Shown here: one piece after another, positions 27,201 to 42,200 of the stretch
Layout: each line of letters opens with the position of its first letter
Numbering within the stretch: the first letter of the stretch is position 1
DNA from: Heterobilharzia americana
Taxonomy: Eukaryota > Platyhelminthes > Trematoda > Strigeidida > Schistosomatidae
Direction: 5' to 3'
Assembly: GCA_944470555.2 (NCBI GenBank)
Contig: OX104130.1
Span: forward strand, 66,159,160 to 66,223,159
Length of the DNA: 64,000 nucleotides
Translations under genes and position numbers: made by a program
The notes under the pieces: model-generated
What the model was told of the DNA's origin: nothing
Database searches by the model: none
The model's input: the letters and a program-made list of their open reading frames with translations, nothing else

Positions 27201-30200
27201 AACGTCTCAAACCACTGAGTTGCGCAGTCTCTCAGATCCCACTCAGGGTTGTGACGCACCAACAGATGCTAACCCGATACAATTACCCTTCATCACACCC
27301 CACCACGTTTTACACTGACTACCCCTCTGCTTCTTCCATCCAGTCCCAGGGCTAGAAAACAATGAACGGTGTGGGAGCCGCTGGGACGACATGCGTAACA
27401 TATCCAAACCACCAAAGCCTTCACTTATTGAATGACAATCTCCATCATGCTCAAACACACGATGTCGTACCTCAGGATTACTTATATGGTGTTGCCACCG
27501 AATACGAGCAGTCATAAGAAGACAACGATGATCGAACACAGAGTTGCCACACATCCTCAACTCAGAGAGGCCAGGTTTCACAGACGTAGAGCAGAACTGG
27601 TAGCACGGAAGCGTTGCAAATCCGACCTTTTACGGTCAGACTAACGCCGCGACATTGCCGTATGCCGCTCTGACTTTTGATATATGGTTAAAAAATTCAT
27701 CACACTTCCACCAGCACTCACACAACTGCTCAGATACACGAACTTCTTCGCTGCTTCCAACGGCTCACTACCAGGAGTGAGCGCTTGCACAGGCTCCTAT
27801 CAATCTTGAAAAGTTACTTTGCTTTAACCTACATACCGTACTTGCACTAATCGCCAACTGATTAAGTGCTATCTGAATAGCCTACTTGTTATCGCACAGT
27901 AAGATGATATCGTCCGCATATTCAAGGTCGAATAGCCGTTCTATGAGTAGTGGATATACATTACTATCCCACATCTTCAAAGCTGTCTCAAGAATGTCAT
28001 CAATGGTATAGTTAAAGAGGAATAGAGAAACCGAGCAACCCTCCCTAACCCCACTGCTGGTTTTCAAACATGATTTTATGCCGTCATTCTACCTGAGGTG
28101 CTATTATATAGGTATTTCAAGACGTTAATAACTTCCTCAGGCACGTCCGTCACTGACAGATAATTCCAGAGTACAGAATCGAAGACAGTCCTAATGTCAA
28201 GAAACAGCGATTGCTGGCCTGTAATACGCGTGGCAGTGTTCAAGCATCTGGCAGAGGATAAACATGTGATAAATGCATCCAATACCTGAACGAATCCCGA
28301 CCTCGCGAATCATTTCCTCACGTGTTTCGCAAGGTCTTATAAGTATAATAGCAGCCCATATTTTAGACGCGACTGGTAACAGACTAATACCCTGACGATT
28401 GTCACATATTACGTAGACCTTTGTTACGGATAGACACAACAATAGCTTCGTTCCAGAGTGGTGAAACACTGAGTCTGCTATACCTTGTCAAACAATCTAA
28501 TCAGTTCCCTGACTAGAGTCGTTCCTCTATTCTTAAAAAGAGTCGGGGTTAAGTTGTCTGGGTTGGGTGCATTGTGGCGTTCCATAACTCGGACCTCCAC
28601 TTCGTCAAGTGGGTCAGTGTTAACTTACTGTAAAGCACAATACACTGAAGCTGACAATGCTGGAGCCACGGACCAACTAAACTGCTTTTTGAAGTGTTCC
28701 GCCCAACGTCCCAGGAGTCTTCGAAGATTTATTATCGGCGTACCATCTACCTCACAGATCGTCCTGCTGACACCAGGCTTCTTGCTACCTGTGGCTTGTA
28801 TGAGCTGGAACAACTCCCGACTATTGCCATGTGCAGCTGCTGCTTCCATCTCACTTGCACGTTCTGATCACCAAGCTTCACGATCCCTTCGTAACCGTTG
28901 TGTGATCTTTCGAGGAAGAGACTTACGGAAATTATTGTACTCGCTATCCACCGTAATGGTCCGACGGGCACCAAGAAGTTGCAGGGAGCTCACAAAGACC
29001 TAGTGTTTATCATCGAGAGGTTCTTCCAAGCCTCAAGCAGCTTCATTTGCCATTTTCATGGCGTTTTGCAAGTGCAGCCAATGCTCGTCTACACTTTCTG
29101 GAGGATTGGTAGCTAGCCTTAAATCTAGCTGAGATTGGTCTTTAGCTGTAATGTTAGGTGCAAGTAATTTGCTTGCACTGACCTGTTTAGAACGACTATT
29201 TTGATGACCACTAAAACGCAAGATGAGCTTAGCATACACTAAAGCATGATCTGAGTCCAGACAAGTACTCCATATGAAGCGGCGGTCTTGTATGCACTCA
29301 CGCCATCGATAGATAATTTCAGTATGATCTCGTTGAGTAGCACAATGGCGATGGCTGTGCCAGAAGTTGATGCTGGCTAGAAATAGGTTGCGCAAAGCTG
29401 CAGAAGACGATCCCCACTATCCCCTGTTACTAAGTAGTCCCAATTGGTCACCTAAACGACTCTCTTCTGAACCCTAACACCCAACCTGCGCATTCAGGTC
29501 CCCACCTAGCACCACGATATCTATCGAGCGCACTTCGTTGAGGTCACTGAGTTGATAATAGAATTCATCCTTGGTTGCATTTGGGCTGCAATCAGTAGGA
29601 GTATTATAGGCAGAGATGTCAGAGAGATATCATCTCTCTTTCCAGTTATTTCTTATTTCATTTGAACCTTCTAGCCTAACAGCACACAAATGACTATTGA
29701 TGGGGATGCAGTCGAGTCGTGCAGCTTTGACTCGAGCGCTTCGTGCAACACCAGCGAGACCGGTTGTTGATGCCACAGGGTCCCCGGATAGGCGCACGTG
29801 AAACATGCTTTTCCAGCTGACAGATTGGAAACTAATTCGAAGCACTTCCCTGGTGTCTCGTATGTGGGTGTATGAGATGCAGCATACATCAGTAGCTTGG
29901 CTTTTCAAAGTCCCAGCTAAACCTGCCTACTGTCCGATCTACGTCAAGGTGCGAAAGTTGAAGGTGGTGGGCTTGAACAGTACGCGTGGTTTCAGGATAG
30001 CTAAGCCAGATGTTTCACTGGAAGACAGCTTTATGGGGGCAACCGTTTAGCGACTCTGAACGGTACAAACAGACCGGTTAAAGCAATGTAGAGCAGCTGA
30101 ATGAAATGAAGATAAGGACAAAAGTGAAGATGATAACAAAAAAATTTAGTTAAAATGTAAAAACAAAATAATGACAATAAATTGAACAACTAGTTATAGT

Positions 30201-33200
30201 TTTCGCAGTGCGAAAGGCTTGGATATCTCTAGAAAAGTATGGTAAGGCTTTTACAATCTTCATTGTGTATTGTAAAATCATATTTCATGTGGAGCCCAAG
30301 ATCTTGCCCTGGCGCCCAGACGGAAGCATGTAGTTTTCTTAGGGGTCCAATCCCCGAGCCCTTGACTTCAATCCTAATCTATAAGGCAGTGGAGCAACAT
30401 CAGGAGTTGCATTTCCATGGTTGCCAGTGACCAAAATAGGCTCATACGCCATTCGTCCCGTCTGGAACCCGAAGCGCACGTGCACTACTGGTTTGGAATC
30501 AGGGTTTTCCAACTCCCCTACGTGGACCTTCAGTATCCACCAACTTGCTGATGAATACTTGATATTTGCTTGCCCCTTTTACATTTGTGGAAACGTCCCC
30601 GCCGTGTGAAAGTAGTGAATAGGACTTCTCTGGCAGAGGCTGTGAACACATACCAAGGCATTAGGAGGCGAATGTGAAAGAATGAAAAGCAATATAACAT
30701 TAGCGATGTTTGGTATGGTCATTAAGGCGAAGATAACGTTTGGATTCATCTGCGCCACTCAGATCGACTCTGAACCATATTATGTAGTCTTCACTCTGAT
30801 TTCAGTTGCCACAGACCCCAGATAGGGAGTTTTCATTCCCCTAGACAGTTCAGACCAACAATCAAAGACTTTTTAAACTGGTGCCATATTTTATCTAACT
30901 CCCCACCTGCTTTTTTCTAGCCTAACCCTGATTCAGCTGACGTTGCACGCACGGAGAGATGTTGAATGCATAGCACATCCCAGCTATTTGAACTGGTGGA
31001 GGTTTACAACTGATTTAGCACTTATTCACTACTGACGTGGTGGCACTACGACACATGATCTATGCTACGAAGGTAACACTAGTCGGACGCCGGAAACCTC
31101 ATGTCCTCTACTTCCAGTAGCCGTATTTCACGTTATCGTTTTCTTATCCGCTTAATTGCAGTCGGCTGTTTGCTTTAAATTTCTTTTCTACGACTCATTC
31201 TTAAACTATCATTCCTGTCTTTCGTCTCGGTGCCTTGCAATACCACTGTACTGAGGAACTTGGCAACATGGACCGTTACATAGTAGTGGCAGGTCTTATT
31301 TTGATACTGACTGACGCGTGCTTGTGAGATAATATGTTTTCCCAATAAATGAGCTACCTAAGTCTCATTATTCGAATAACTGTCGTGTCAGCTTTCAGCT
31401 TTCTATTCTCTGAGGTGTCTACACCGAGAAGTGCCCATTAAGGACCAAGGTTATCACCCGTATAAATGAAATTGTTTAAATCTGTAGTTTAGAGTCACGT
31501 CTTGCAGAATGATCACTAAGTCACAACTCTTCCGAGGCATAAGCCCAGACTCATTTAACACTCATACACCTCACAATCAAATTGTTTTTACAGTTTAATT
31601 TCCTTCTGGTTGGTCTGCTCGGAAAGGAATGTGGCCGCTGACACGGGATAAAATCACCAAGTAGCCGTTTTTGAAGTTAAAAGCAAAGTTGTAGATAAGG
31701 AAGGCAAGTCAACCGACAATCCTTAGAGACAGACCGATCAATATAAAATCTGGCATAAAGTGCATCAGTTCAATTCGTCACACTTCACGGCAGCATGCAA
31801 AGAACTGAATCGGAAAAAATCACATAAAAGTAGACAGCTGCGTGAAGGCTGAAAAAACGAAGCTTTGAAGGCTAATGAAAGCGTTCAAAATTTTGAAAAA
31901 GTTAAAGTGTTTACATTGCACTGTTGCGACTGATTTTGAGAAACCCTAGAACTTGAAACAGCTGGAGGGGAACTAGGTTTGGGGCAACCTCAATGCAAAC
32001 AAGCCAAAAAATAATACTAATCAATGGTGACACCGATGGCTTTGGCTACATAATGGAGTAAAAGATCCTACGTTAGTTTGTCTGTCTGAATAGATCGCGT
32101 TCGCGGAAAGCTAGATATCAGTGATTGGAAACCTTTAATGGTATTTCATAATATCCTATACGCGTTTGATCTTTATTTCCGTCCAAATCTAGGATATCTT
32201 ATTGTTTTGTGTGTACTTGCTTTCCTTCCATGCTAATTCCTCTAGTTGGTTGATTATCCTTCACTCTGCTATTGAATCAGTAGGCTTGTTCCGGATTCTA
32301 CATTCAGTGTGTATTAGTGTCTTTCGACGCTGATATAGCCTGTATTTGTTCATTTAATGCAACAAATAAGGAAATGCTTCTATTATTCAGTCCACTTGTA
32401 TGTATAACTTCCTACTGACTGTTACTCTTACTGGATTTTTTTACAGGTTAGGTTTGTTTCACACTTCTTAACCCTGGTTGCAAAAGTTATTATAACCGTC
32501 AACACTGCTATCAATTGCTTTCTTATTTTGTACTCAAGACAAGTCAATAGTTGCTACCTCGACATAGCAATTGATTTTTCTTATCATTATTACTTGGTTA
32601 GCTGTACTTCTAATTTCCTGTGAGATCTTGCCACACTAGGATGAAGGATTAGTCGGTTAGTTATAAGATAAATAAAAACTCATAGCGTATATGAGTTACT
32701 GAAGAGCATCTGAAAATGAGTGTGTAACATTCGCTGGGTATTGGAATGATAGCTATAAAGATGTTTCTTTCAACTCGCTTGCATTCTCAACTAAGTTAAC
32801 TTGTTTTGGCAATCAGATTAAGTCAGTTGTTAGGACACAAAATCAAACAATTGCCATACTTCGTGAACTAGAGATGGCATTCGACGTCATTGATCAAGAA
32901 GTGGCCTGGATTACTGAGTAAATGTATTATGCTAATGAAGGCTATCTACTTAAACTTAAACAGCTGTCACAATTTACTTTTTTTTCTGAAGTGATAGCGT
33001 CCAGTAATATCCACCAAGGATAACCATTATCATTATTCCTACTTAGCTTTTTTTATAGATGCATTAAAGAATATAACCGTAACAACCTGTAACTTTTCGG
33101 AATTGACATCCTGGATGGTTGACTCAGTACATGCAGATAACAGTTAGGAGACTGTTAGAATAAGACGCTGGAAAAGTAGGAGGTCTTCTGAAAGCACTAA

Positions 33201-36200
33201 TCAGAAATCCGAGTCTGTTTGGGATCTGTTTCACTCTTGTTCAAACTAAGATAATGATGCCAAACTAGTCCTCACTAACCTCTCACCTTAAGGACGAGGA
33301 CTTGATTTATGAAAATTACGTTGATCACTTCACAGATTTAAGAACTCTCATCAGCTATAACAAACTGACTTTCGACGAAATTTCAGCACGAATACAGAAA
33401 GCCTATTTCGAATTTGCGAATCACATCATTTACGGAGTCGACTAAGTCGATGAAATGAACTCAGGAACCTTGTGCACATTTATGCAGTAAGCAATGAGCC
33501 ACACCTACTCTGTAAAGGCTAGTGGTACTACCTGACTGCCCAAACCTTGGTAGGTGGAGCGGGCCTATTGGTTGAAAGTTATCTTAAACCACTGAGCCAC
33601 AGATCCACTAGCCGACTAAGTACGCAACTACATATCAAGGGATGAGTGCATTGCTCAGCCTTCGACTCTGTCCTGTGACACAGTTGTGATACATGGTCAT
33701 TGAAAGTAGATGCGAAGAGAATCTATGTTTTCAACCATAGATGTCTTCGTAGCATCACTCGTGAATGGGGCAACCGTGTGAGTAACGTCAAGGTTATGCG
33801 TAGACGGTTAAGTGAGAAAGGCAACAAGTGCAGGTTGATCGATAAAGTTGTGAATTTCCATGGATTGAGGTGACTAGGCACGCATATGTCCAAACCACCG
33901 CTTACCTTAACTCATGATGATAGCTAAAATAAGATTTAATTAAAAAACTGAGCGACGAAACCAGTCAACAAAACTGAATAGTCGTCTGAACTGTTTAAGG
34001 GGATGTAGTTTATCCCTCTGGGGTCTTCGAGAGGACATGAGAAAATGGTTGGAGATTAAGCGACGTGGACCACAATGGCACAGATGTATACAGTCTTTGT
34101 CTTCAAAATTCCAGATGCATTAGCCTCTGTCGCTTTTTCTCAGCTCTCATAAAGTCTTGTCTACTTTTATACTAATCTTTTACTACGCACTTCTCTTCAT
34201 GCTTCTGTGAAGTGTGACAAAATGAACTGATGCATTTCTGTGCCAGGTTTTACGTTAACATATTCGCCTGTCTGTCAGATATAATCACTAACTTGAAAAC
34301 AGCCTAACAGTATGGCGAATCTGTATAATTCACCCCACCTATCAAGAGATTTGACATCAGAACCTCATACATTTGGAGGTGTAGGTATAGTACTAAGTTC
34401 AAAGACGTAAAATGCACTTTTTTGAAGTTACATTCGATGTCACTCATTGTGCTGTTAATCTGACTGCCTCTGTATGAACTCAAGTAGAACATAATACTTA
34501 TCGATGGATATTCGTGATTTGTGTGCACTTACTCAATGAACGCAACCTTAAAATATGAGAAATAAGTTTTGCCAAAAACTGTTAGCATTATTCTTTTTGT
34601 TCTCACTTCCTTTGTGTGATGTTGTCAAGTGTGGCAACTTTTGAGATTCACTTCTGTTCTAGTTTTTAAGTTGATCTATCTGTTCATTTACCTGAAGCTG
34701 TTATCCCTGCTACATAAGATCAAAATACGAAATATATGAATAAGTGACTGATAAAATTGGGAAGTTAAAGCAACCAGAAAGGTTTTTTCGAGTTATCACC
34801 TAAATCCCATTCTAACGAGTCAGTAAGTCTTCTCATGTGTAGTTTTTTCCCGGTGATAAATTCGTTCCTAACCTCTCTGACTTCAAATATGTTTGGAAAC
34901 ACCTTAACATCTTTAAAACTCCATTCCCTGACCCAACTATTTATGGATTGATGTCTTCTCTTTACCTGACCACATCAGATACCTTCTAACTTAGTCCTAC
35001 CGTGTTCAGTTTACTCCATTCAACTACAGTTTAGAAAAATCTACACTGCTATTTTATCACTTGGATCTAATTAAAACAACCATAAAGCCTAATGTTGGTT
35101 TTCCATTTAAAAGCACCCTAAACCTCACCCGATTCTGTCGTCGATAACATTATTCTATTGAATTAATCTAGTCAGTCAAAAAAACTAAATGATTTTCTTT
35201 CTAAATTTTTCTTTTATTGTGCAATCAGGGGGTAAGTCTTCAACTTCTTACGTTTGAACTACATTTTCCGTGTACGTTTTGGCTGTGATAAAGATTTTAG
35301 TATGAGACTTGTTTTCTGATTTGTAAATTTTTTGTGCTGGAGATTATCAATGACAGTACATACAACATACACTTTTGCTGTATAGTTCATATCACGTTAA
35401 TGTTGTATTTAGACCCGAATAAAAACAACTCATATTGAGCATGAGGTACTGAATCACCTCCCATTGATCAATAATCGTTAGTTTTATTTGTTTTGGTTAC
35501 TGTTAAGCACTCCCAATGCAACAGCAGTTGGTAGACTGCATCCCTAGAAGTATGACCTGAAAAAGATCTTCACAATACTATTACATTCTTTTATATCCCT
35601 ACAGCTACTTTGCGTATCCAAATCTTTGTGGAGTCTTTAAAAATACCAACACGATTAGTCTGATATGGCAGTAAGGCTAGCGAAGTCTAACAAATGCTAA
35701 AAAGTAGTTACCTTAGTTCAATAGTAATCACAGCGTTGCAGACACATTCATCCCACTTTTTACCAGGCCTTGATGATTTTCGCCTGATTATTCTCTGCCC
35801 CACTGTTTTTACAGTTCATTTAACATTTAATCCCCTTAATTTTCTGCTACCATTTTTTTGAAGTGGTGGCTCAAACCGATTTACTATTATGTCATACTCA
35901 CCACTGTTTTCAGCTACCTAGTATCTACATGAGACCTACCATTACGGCATAACACTTCGTGTTGCCATATCCTACATCAGCACAACGACATACAAGGCTC
36001 CAAGACGGAAAAAGGTAACTAAAAGTCATAGAAAGCTACAATAAAAAAGAAGAGCTCGAGGAAATAGCAAAATGTAACATAGCAGTTGACACGGAAGATG
36101 GTTTGGATGGATCTGCACCAGTGCGATCACTTATGAACCATATCGCTTAGTCTTCAGTTGTCGATTTTGATTGCCACCGGGACCTCATCCGGGAAGTTTG

Positions 36201-39200
36201 AATTCCCGTAAACGGCTCAGGGACCTTATGGGTTGATACCAAGTCTGAGCGTAGCCACCCATCTCAGATGTTTTTGCAGCGTTATTGCAAACGGCGACTA
36301 CATATGTGTAACGGATTCCAGTTAACTGAATCAATGAAGGTTCATAATTCACAAATAAGTGATCAACCTGCCCTACCACTTCACTATCTATTATCAGACG
36401 AATTATTAGTGCAGACAAGTTGGGAAGCAGTAATTTTTATTTGGGGAGTAGGAAGTGCATCTTACAATATTCTCACCGTCACCCAGGATTTCCAGAAAGC
36501 CATGTATCTTTTCGGGACCTTCAATTAGTAGGGCTGTATCGTGTGCGTGTTTTAATTTGTTCGATAAGTTCCCTGCGATAATTTCTATCGCTGTACAGTT
36601 AGACGAGGGAAAAAGGACCTCCACCGGCATGTCTGTGAAAATGGAGTGAACAGACATTTAAAGTAGACAACTCATTTGATACCCCATCGTAGACTTAAAC
36701 ACAACCGTGGGTTTTTTAGTACAGAGTATTCAGTAGGGTGGTGTGCTTCTCATCTATCAACCACTGATCCCAACTATTTACATATGAGTTTAACACCAAA
36801 CAAATGAATGAATAAATGGTTTCGGAAGGATAACTTATAAAGAGGATACAGAAGGGTAGTTCGGTATCACGGTGGGAGTCGTTTAGACTCAACGAAGTCG
36901 GAAACCTATTCTTGTCTCAAGTCTATTAGGGCATCAGTAATAGTTTGCCACAAACAATCTCCATTCAATATAATCCCATGGTTTATCTCTGTGGCGATTT
37001 TTTTTCTATTCAGCTCAACTAAATTATCCTTAATAAATGCCATCTAGAAGGAGTCACTCCCTACTAAGCTGTTTCTCTTCCTTAACTAAACTTTAGGGTT
37101 TGCATGAGAAACTGGTTCTTGTTGAAACTTTGGACATGATTTGTTTTGGATAGATTTACGGATTTTTATTATTTATGCGTCTAACATAAGCGTAGATACA
37201 GTAAATTACATTTGACGACGTTTGTTGAGTACAACAGATAGCAGTTGGCTTCTGGAACCTTTTTAACAACCTGGTACGTGATAACTTGGTTGTCTGCCAG
37301 TTATTTACACTTTTCCCACAAAATGTAATGTAAGCTGAATGTAGTCTTGTCAAACTTGTTTTATTTCCGAAAAAAACTACCCATACTTCATAGGACTTTT
37401 CTACCTCCTAGTGTATCCTCCAAAAAGTTCAGGGTTGATCCATTTCACTGTGTTTTTAAAAAAAGTAATAATTAAGTGACCACATCAATGTTATTTTTGC
37501 TACTTTTTTGGTCTTAAAAGTGAAGTACTTTGAGTGAACGTAGATACGACTTCCATAAACTTTTAAAGGTCTGTTGATAAAAATTCTTAATCACTGTATT
37601 TTGATGACACTCATTGATCGTAATAAATAAATTGGATAAAATCTCGGTTTAAAAAAATTAGTTCTCTCTGTCGAGTGTACATATTTTTTAATTTAGAAAG
37701 GTTCACACGACTAATTTTACTTTCAATTATATACCACTGAAATTATTTACTATTTGTTCATTGTACTATCGAGTACTAAACCTTGCACACTGCTTATGTA
37801 TAAGAATATTCTCACTATTAGTTTGTAGTTTTGTGTTTTATCAGTTTACTTCCAATGCTACACATCACACTTTCCTATCGCTTTCATATAGGATTCACTC
37901 CGCTATGCCATGTCTAATTTTATTTTCTTAACAGTATTTTAGAATGAACTGAGTCTCTTAAGTAACATGGTGTAGTAGTATAATATAACTAAAGGTAAAC
38001 ATCTAATGCGTGCTTTATAACAGTCCTTTCCTTATTTATGTTCTTTCAGGCTCCCACCAGAAAGACGCAGTCTTCGAGCCTACGTATCAATACTATATTC
38101 TGATCCCCGTATGAAGGTATACTTACAAGGTCGAAAAGTGCAAACCAAACGACTGCTTGCAACACTGCATAGTACTCGAAAATATAATTTTGCCAGCAAA
38201 ACCTTCCGTACTAGAGCTGAAGCTGATTTAGCGAAAGCAAAAAACGACGTAAGAATAGGTAAGTTATCCTTTCGAATAGATCACTAACAATCTAAGATTT
38301 GTATGTAGACACATTAAAACTAATTTAGTTATAATTCTGAATAGAAACTTTCGAAAGTGAGGTATTGTTTGGTGCGAGTTACTTTTGTCCATCCTTTGTA
38401 TTTATTTATGGTGAATGCGGGTAAACAAATTTCGGTTGATTAAGCCAATCTCATCCTGTTTTCTTGGTGATTTGTGGGGATTACTTGATTTCAAAATGGT
38501 ATTCATCAGTGACTGGCATCAGCTGAAGAACCATTGGAAACCTGTAGTGACGGATGGTTGTCGCATTATGTTGCCAGTCGATAGAAATAGGAGGTTTTAG
38601 ACCACTGAATTCCAAACCAGTGGTTGAAGGGCAGCGTGCTTACCGTAAGACCTGAAATCCTGGGCTCGGTCCTTCATGGGATCATAGGTATGCACTTCTT
38701 ATCCGTCTTAGATGGAATAGCTGCCTGGTGCTTCCAGGTTTTTAGTGGTTGTCCTGCTGATCCTACATTTGTGTTAGATGATGCTAAAATACCGGCTTTT
38801 CATCCCATATTTTGGGCTAATTAGCAGTGGTATTCATGTTTCAGTTCACTGATTTGTTTGCAATTTAGGGCAATGCCATCGCCAATAACTCGATATCCTA
38901 CTAAATTTCGAATCACATCCGTTGAGTACTGTGTGATGACCTAAAAAGATGGAGAAACGGGGAAAGCATCACCAGTGGTTAACACGCTGCAACTATTTAG
39001 GCTTATTAAGGATACCAGCAAAAAGTTCACGAAGACTAGTTAAACTAACACCGAGAAGGATGCGACGCTGATAACCTCCCAGAACAGACGGCTAGAACGT
39101 TGGGCAGGAAGAACACTTTGAAGCACAGTACAACCGGCTCACAGCAACGCTTCGGCTCCCTGAATGAAGGGTGGATCGGTCTCATTTTCATCCTCCAACA

Positions 39201-42200
39201 GCTTCTGGAGCACCGTCGACCGACACGCCATATTTGTTGACCTGAAGGCGGCATTTGACTCTATCGACCATAAAGTGTTGTGGCAGTGTCTGACTATGAA
39301 GGGAGAGCTGAGCAGGTATATAAAGCTTATCAAAGCTGTCTACACGAACTCAGACAGTCGTATAAAGGTTTATTAGTTGTTGTTAGAATTGACGACAACA
39401 AGTGGTGTCATTCCTACTGAACTTATCAATTTTGGTGAGGTTTCAGATTTTTCTTCAAGCAACACGTTGCACCAGTCCATGAAGTCCCTAACTGTTGGCG
39501 TGAGACGTGTTGGGGATGTAAACTACCTGTCTGGGGTCCCTGAGACTACCGGAGTCAGTGGTTAGTGACTTAGCTACATGACTGGAAAACGGTCATAGTG
39601 TCGCAGATGTATTCATTTTTGATTTCTTCTAAAACCTGCATGTTTTGACTAACCCTCTCCTCCCATTCCCCCTTATCTACTTCTATATCATTCATTTTAT
39701 CCATTTGTTCTTTGTATACTATTGTAAAGTGCGTCAACTTTAGCCGATGCATTTTTGTGCGAGTCGCTTAGTTGATTTCATCTGTCTGATAATAGATTCG
39801 ATTGACTGCCTCTGACGACCCACTGAATTACTTTCGTTGACTTTACTTATTGTGCAAGGATTAACGTAGAAAATAGGAATAAATTTTCATCAACTGCATA
39901 AGTTATCTTACCAATCCAGACAAGTTGTATTTTTGGTATGTTAGATGTAGTTTGACAACTGTTCGTACACTCTTTGTCATGACTGTCGCTATCCATTTTC
40001 TCTATTGTACTTCCTTTGTTTAAGCTGAACTTCGGGCTCAAGAAGCGGAAAGCAAGGCTCGGGATTGTGAACTTCGTTATCAAGGGTCTGAAGACCCTGA
40101 ACATTTGGTAAGTTGTTTTATTTTCGTTTCAGAAGCTAAGTTCAACTTAGACGTACGTATACATATCCCAACCAAACTCGGATTTAATGTCTTGATTAAC
40201 TTTAAGCATTGGGTAAATAATCTTCCTTATTTTTGTCTTAGTACTTCCGAATGGATGTGGAACATAACGAAGGTCATTGTAACTGACGTCTCACTACTTA
40301 GTGCTAATAGCTTCATCAAGATCATATTGATCCGAAACTGCTTACACCTTCTCTCGGAACAGTTTTAATATTATCAAAGTCGTCAACCTAAAGTTAGAGC
40401 GCGTAGCGTATCCCACTTACTCCTATTTTCGCAATACGTTCACTATTGACTTTTCTTTTACTACATCTGAGCGGCAGTACAGCAATAATAAAACTATTGG
40501 CTCCACATTAGGCTACCATTATTCAAAAGTCACTACAGAGGATTTACTATGGTACTTCTTATGCATGTGAATGTCGGTTATCGACTCCATCGCATTTCTT
40601 GGTATTTGGTACACACTTCAACCAAACATAGCCTAGTCTATATTACGGCACTCTGTTTTCTATCACAACCTGAAATCCATATGGAAGTAGAGTATTTTTA
40701 TTGCTCTAGTTCTTCGATAACACACTGGAAGCCATGTTCTGTATCAATGAAGAAATAACCATTATAGTTATGCTGCGTATCTACAACCTGAATCACTTAA
40801 AAGCTTGACAAACTTAACTACAACATAAAGTAGTAGTTATTAAATGAATAATATTCTTCCCTTCCAGCGCCAAATACGTCGTCTTCGAAATGCTGCTGCT
40901 GAATTACGCGGGACAGTAGCTATTCGGCAGAATATTGTTACACGGAAATCCAAATCTATCAAGGATCCTAAAACACTGACATTTTATTTTGGTGTAAATG
41001 TTATGAACCGTGCATGTGATGGTATGTTTGTTTATAACTGTTCCCGTTTAATCAAAATGTATCAACGAATTGGACCGCAACAAGACTCTAGTATGATGTG
41101 TCGTGGTGTGGTCGGAATTGTTGATGTGCCCTATATGGTTCTTGGTAAGTACTACTAAATAGTACAATGTAAATTTGTTAATGATACATTCATCTTGCCT
41201 AAAAACACAGTTTGGAATCTAAACTGTAAATGGTGTTGTACTCACAACAAACATTTCTGTTTTTGAAATCCAATTGACCTTAAGGAATAAGCTTGTTGTA
41301 GTTTTTTCATCTTGTGTTTTTACATTTCGCATCAGAAATTCGCATTGTCAGTGTTTATGGTGCTCACGATTAATCTAGTGATGAATGCCGTTGGATAGTC
41401 TTCACTAATGCACTTTTTTCAGTGTTGTTTTGTAACTATCTGTTTCGACACTTTCACCATAAACGATCTGGTGCACTATATGAAATCCATATCCCATTTC
41501 GCTCTATGAATCACTCGTTACGTCATACCTCAGTTAGCCAAAAAACTTGATTACTTTCCTGAGTTACTGCCGTCATGCAAATTGCCATCGGTTGATGAGA
41601 TCATGTTAGCAGTGCAGTTATGCTTGACCTCGACAGTCTTCAAGTTTCAGGGAAAGATGTATAGACAAACAGAAGGAGTAGCAATGGGATCACCAATATC
41701 CCCTATAGTAGCAGATATATTTATGGATAGTTGGGAAGATATGGCTTTACGAACATATAATCCGACACCTAAGATATGGTGGCGATATGTGTATGACTCA
41801 TTTACAGTGTTGAACTCAGAACATATCGACAGTTTCTTGACACACATAAACTCAGTAGTTAACGCAATCCAATTCACTTACGAAGTAGAAAATAAACAAG
41901 GAGAATTACCTATGTTGGATTGCAGAATAAAACGAAGGACAGATGGTGGTTTAGATACTACTGTCTACAGAAAACCAACACATTCTAACAGGTATCTAGA
42001 CTTCAAGTCATCTCATCCAGTGTCGGTTAAAGCGGGTTTAGTCAAATGTCTAAATAACAGAGCTAAGAAACTCACTAGTCATTGTAAGGACTTAAATGAG
42101 GAATTGAAACACATAAAAGAAGCGTTAACAATTAATAATTATCCCCATCATTTTATTAAGAAATTCACACAAGCAAAATAATAACAGTAATACAAATACA

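Noticed and set aside
28485..29003. 172-codon open frame on the plus strand
   Set aside because: It is the antisense shadow of the RTE endonuclease-RT linker read on the minus strand ([16 protein letters not shown]).
39045..39254. Minus-strand frame identical in protein to one at 26102-26311 on the plus strand
   Set aside because: Not a gene family: both are the non-coding frame of the inverted RTE tract; the coding strand is the other one ([11 protein letters not shown]).
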